Source: Tissierella pigra (GTDB lineage: Bacteria; Bacillota; Clostridia; Tissierellales; Tissierellaceae). From it: a stretch of DNA of 64,000 bases. The translations under genes and the position numbers were made by a program. How positions within the stretch are numbered: position 1 is the first letter of the stretch; each line of letters begins with the position of its first letter. A model generated the notes under the pieces. It was not told the origin of the DNA. It saw nothing but the letters and a program-made list of their open reading frames with translations, and did not search any database. Below, one piece after another: positions 62,626-64,000 of the stretch. The DNA lies in assembly GCF_009695605.1 (NCBI RefSeq), contig NZ_VUNQ01000009.1, positions 1 to 64,000 on the forward strand, written 5' to 3'.

Positions 62626-63522
62626 TTAAATTATTCCTCTGATTTCTTCCAACGATTTAATTCCTTCTTTCTCCATAAACCTCTCAATCCCATGAATAAT
62701 ATCTATAGAAATATTAGGATTAATAAAGTTTCCGCTACCTACTTGAATGGCAGTGGCTCCTGCCATAATAAATTCTATAGCATCCTCAGAACTTATTATT
62801 CCTCCTATACCTATTATTGGAACGTTCACTACCTTGCTTACTTCATATACCATCCTTAAAGCTATTGGTTTAATACATGGTCCTGATAATCCTGCTGTTA
62901 TATTATTAAATATAGGTTTCCTTTTATAAATATCTATGGCAAGTGCATTAAATGTGTTTACAAGTGACAGTCCATCTGCCCCAGCTTCCACACAGGCATA
63001 AGCCATTTCTTTTATGTTTTCAGCATTGGGAGACAATTTTACTATCATTGGTTTTTTCGATATACTTTTGGCCTTCTTTACTACTTCTGATGCAGTATTG
63101 CATTTTATGCCAAATGCCATTCCGCCTTCCTTTACATTGGGGCATGAAATATTTAGTTCAATCATATGAACTGAAGTTTCATTTAAAAGTTCTATTCCTT
63201 CTAAATAATCATCTATGGTGCTACCACCTAAATTAGCCAATATTACAGTATCTTTCTTCTCCATAAATGGCAATTCTTCTTCGATAAATCCCTTTACTCC
63301 AGGATTTTGTAATCCTATGCTGTTCATTAGCCCTGATGGTGTTTCATGAATTCTTATGCCTTTATTTCCATCCCTTTTATTTAATGTAAGTCCCTTAGTA
63401 GAAATACCACCTAATTTTTCTATAGAAAAATACTCCTCAAATTCTCTCCCAAATCCAAAGGTACCAGATGCAGCTATGACAGGATTTTTAAATTCTATTC
63501 CGCAGATATTTACCTTAGTCAA
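62626..63522 (-). CDS. pyrD: Dihydroorotate dehydrogenase, catalytic subunit (class 1B)
   Basis: 298 residues, usual for PyrDB. FMN-binding features include [24 protein letters not shown] and [15 protein letters not shown]; the catalytic base of class 1 enzymes, Cys, is in [12 protein letters not shown]. It oxidises dihydroorotate to orotate and passes electrons to the PyrK iron-sulfur/FAD subunit, whose gene overlaps its start by eight bases. Confidence 0.97.
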   Translation of the reverse strand: MTKVNICGIEFKNPVIAASGTFGFGREFEEYFSIEKLGGISTKGLTLNKRDGNKGIRIHETPSGLMNSIGLQNPGVKGFIEEELPFMEKKDTVILANLGGSTIDDYLEGIELLNETSVHMIELNISCPNVKEGGMAFGIKCNTASEVVKKAKSISKKPMIVKLSPNAENIKEMAYACVEAGADGLSLVNTFNALAIDIYKRKPIFNNITAGLSGPCIKPIALRMVYEVSKVVNVPIIGIGGIISSEDAIEFIMAGATAIQVGSGNFINPNISIDIIHGIERFMEKEGIKSLEEIRGII

Positions 63523-64000
63523 TAGTTATCTCCTCCCCTTTAAATACTGGTCCTTCTTTACATACTCTTTCTATTCCCCTTATGGTCTCCACAGTACATC
63601 CAAGACAAGCACCTATTCCACAAGCCATTCTATTTTCCATTGAAATATATAAAGGTACTTTTCCTTTACATATATTCATTACTACTTTCATCATAGGAGT
63701 TGGACCACAGGTATAAACTAAATCATATTCCATAGGATTAAATAATTCAGTTACAAAACCTTTGTGTCCTTCTACACCATTATCTGTTGCCACAAATATA
63801 TTATCTACATATTGTCCTATGGTTTCTAAAAAATATGGTTTATCTCTAAAGCCACAGTATAAATCTACATTTATATTAAGGCTTTTAGCCAGATATAACA
63901 TTGGTGCAATACCTATTCCACCAGATATTAAAGCAATTTTTCCCTTTGTATTTATATTAAATCCATTGCCCAATGGTCCTAGTATACTTAATTTATCTCC
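63515..64000 (-). CDS. pyrK: Dihydroorotate dehydrogenase electron transfer subunit, C-terminal part
   Basis: The frame enters from the right window edge ([14 protein letters not shown]) and ends at 63515, so the N-terminal FAD domain is missing here. Seen are the NAD-binding [14 protein letters not shown] and the [2Fe-2S] site [15 protein letters not shown] with a further Cys in RVCKEGPVF. PyrK sends electrons from PyrD to NAD+. Confidence 0.96.
   Translation of the reverse strand, partial: GDKLSILGPLGNGFNINTKGKIALISGGIGIAPMLYLAKSLNINVDLYCGFRDKPYFLETIGQYVDNIFVATDNGVEGHKGFVTELFNPMEYDLVYTCGPTPMMKVVMNICKGKVPLYISMENRMACGIGACLGCTVETIRGIERVCKEGPVFKGEEITID

Noticed and set aside
1-64000. CRISPR array, tRNA, rRNA or prophage
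   Set aside because: No regularly spaced repeats, no cloverleaf or rRNA segments and no run of phage structural genes were seen.

Overview
The window is AT-rich chromosomal DNA of a spore-former-like, anaerobic low-G+C Firmicute. Clostridia, probably of the Tissierellia type, fits best. The evidence is TTG/GTG starts behind strong AGGAGG-type ribosome sites, a LexA/DinR-type box (GAAC-N4-GTTC) ahead of uvrBA, the ftsEX/M23/ctpA/MinJ-like group, alr next to an EndoAI/EndoA (MazEF) pair, the two-subunit pyrK-pyrD dihydroorotate dehydrogenase, a split transketolase and an LDCC-type small protein. The placement is by gene content only. No tRNA, rRNA or CRISPR array was seen.

Layout. 0-3.3 kb: the end of an IS3-family element, a response-regulator gene broken by a one-base frameshift, an inverted two-gene unit (secreted DUF2680-like protein and a 34-residue LDCC protein) and a histidine kinase with a Met/His-rich sensor. 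3.3-8.6 kb: leftward genes for an MTA/SAH-type deaminase, ECF S component, DUF1893 protein, MATE exporter and NhaC antiporter. 8.7-9.9 kb: thioesterase and a zinc-ligand-free S4 paralogue with its own promoter, palindrome and leader hairpin. 9.9-17.3 kb: ABC exporter and SOS-controlled uvrB-uvrA. 17.4-26.1 kb: a lipoprotein, then the division/envelope block ftsE-ftsX-M23 hydrolase and ctpA-minJ-like, separated by about 2 kb holding a secreted protein of unknown function and a 40-residue membrane peptide. 26.2-28.1 kb: 5-formyl-THF cyclo-ligase and a CofE-like ligase. 28.1-33.8 kb: LTA-synthase-like sulfatase and a glycan operon (glycosyltransferase, two tandem DUF4330 proteins, O-antigen-ligase-like protein). 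33.8-37.4 kb: cobalamin riboswitch, CGGC-like protein and BtuFCD-type importer. 37.4-41.7 kb: Lon-like protease, PrcB-like protein and acyltransferase. 41.8-50 kb: leftward cell-wall glycan cluster (GNAT, PIG-L deacetylase, GT4-CsaB fusion, TagA-type transferase, YitT, split transketolase). 50-54.6 kb: coiled-coil protein, AcpS-NAD(P)HX dehydratase fusion, LolA-like lipoprotein, alr and mazEF. 54.8-58.6 kb: heterodimeric ABC exporter and a small acidic protein. 58.7-61.9 kb: accessory genes (methyltransferase, CD3324-type protein with a structured leader, deleted GNAT pseudogene, double-GNAT protein) with a ~107-bp direct repeat at 59.6 and 61.9 kb. 62-64 kb: pyrK-pyrD-pyrE, cut by the window end.

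The common theme is the envelope: wall polymer synthesis, pyruvylation and septal hydrolysis. Metabolic units for B12 uptake, folate and pyrimidines lie between. The least explained pieces are (i) the Met/His-rich two-component locus with its LDCC peptide and a 30-bp palindrome, (ii) a structured leader with an 18-codon upstream ORF ahead of the CD3324-type gene, (iii) the S4 paralogue control region and (iv) the domain fusions AcpS-dehydratase and GT4-CsaB.
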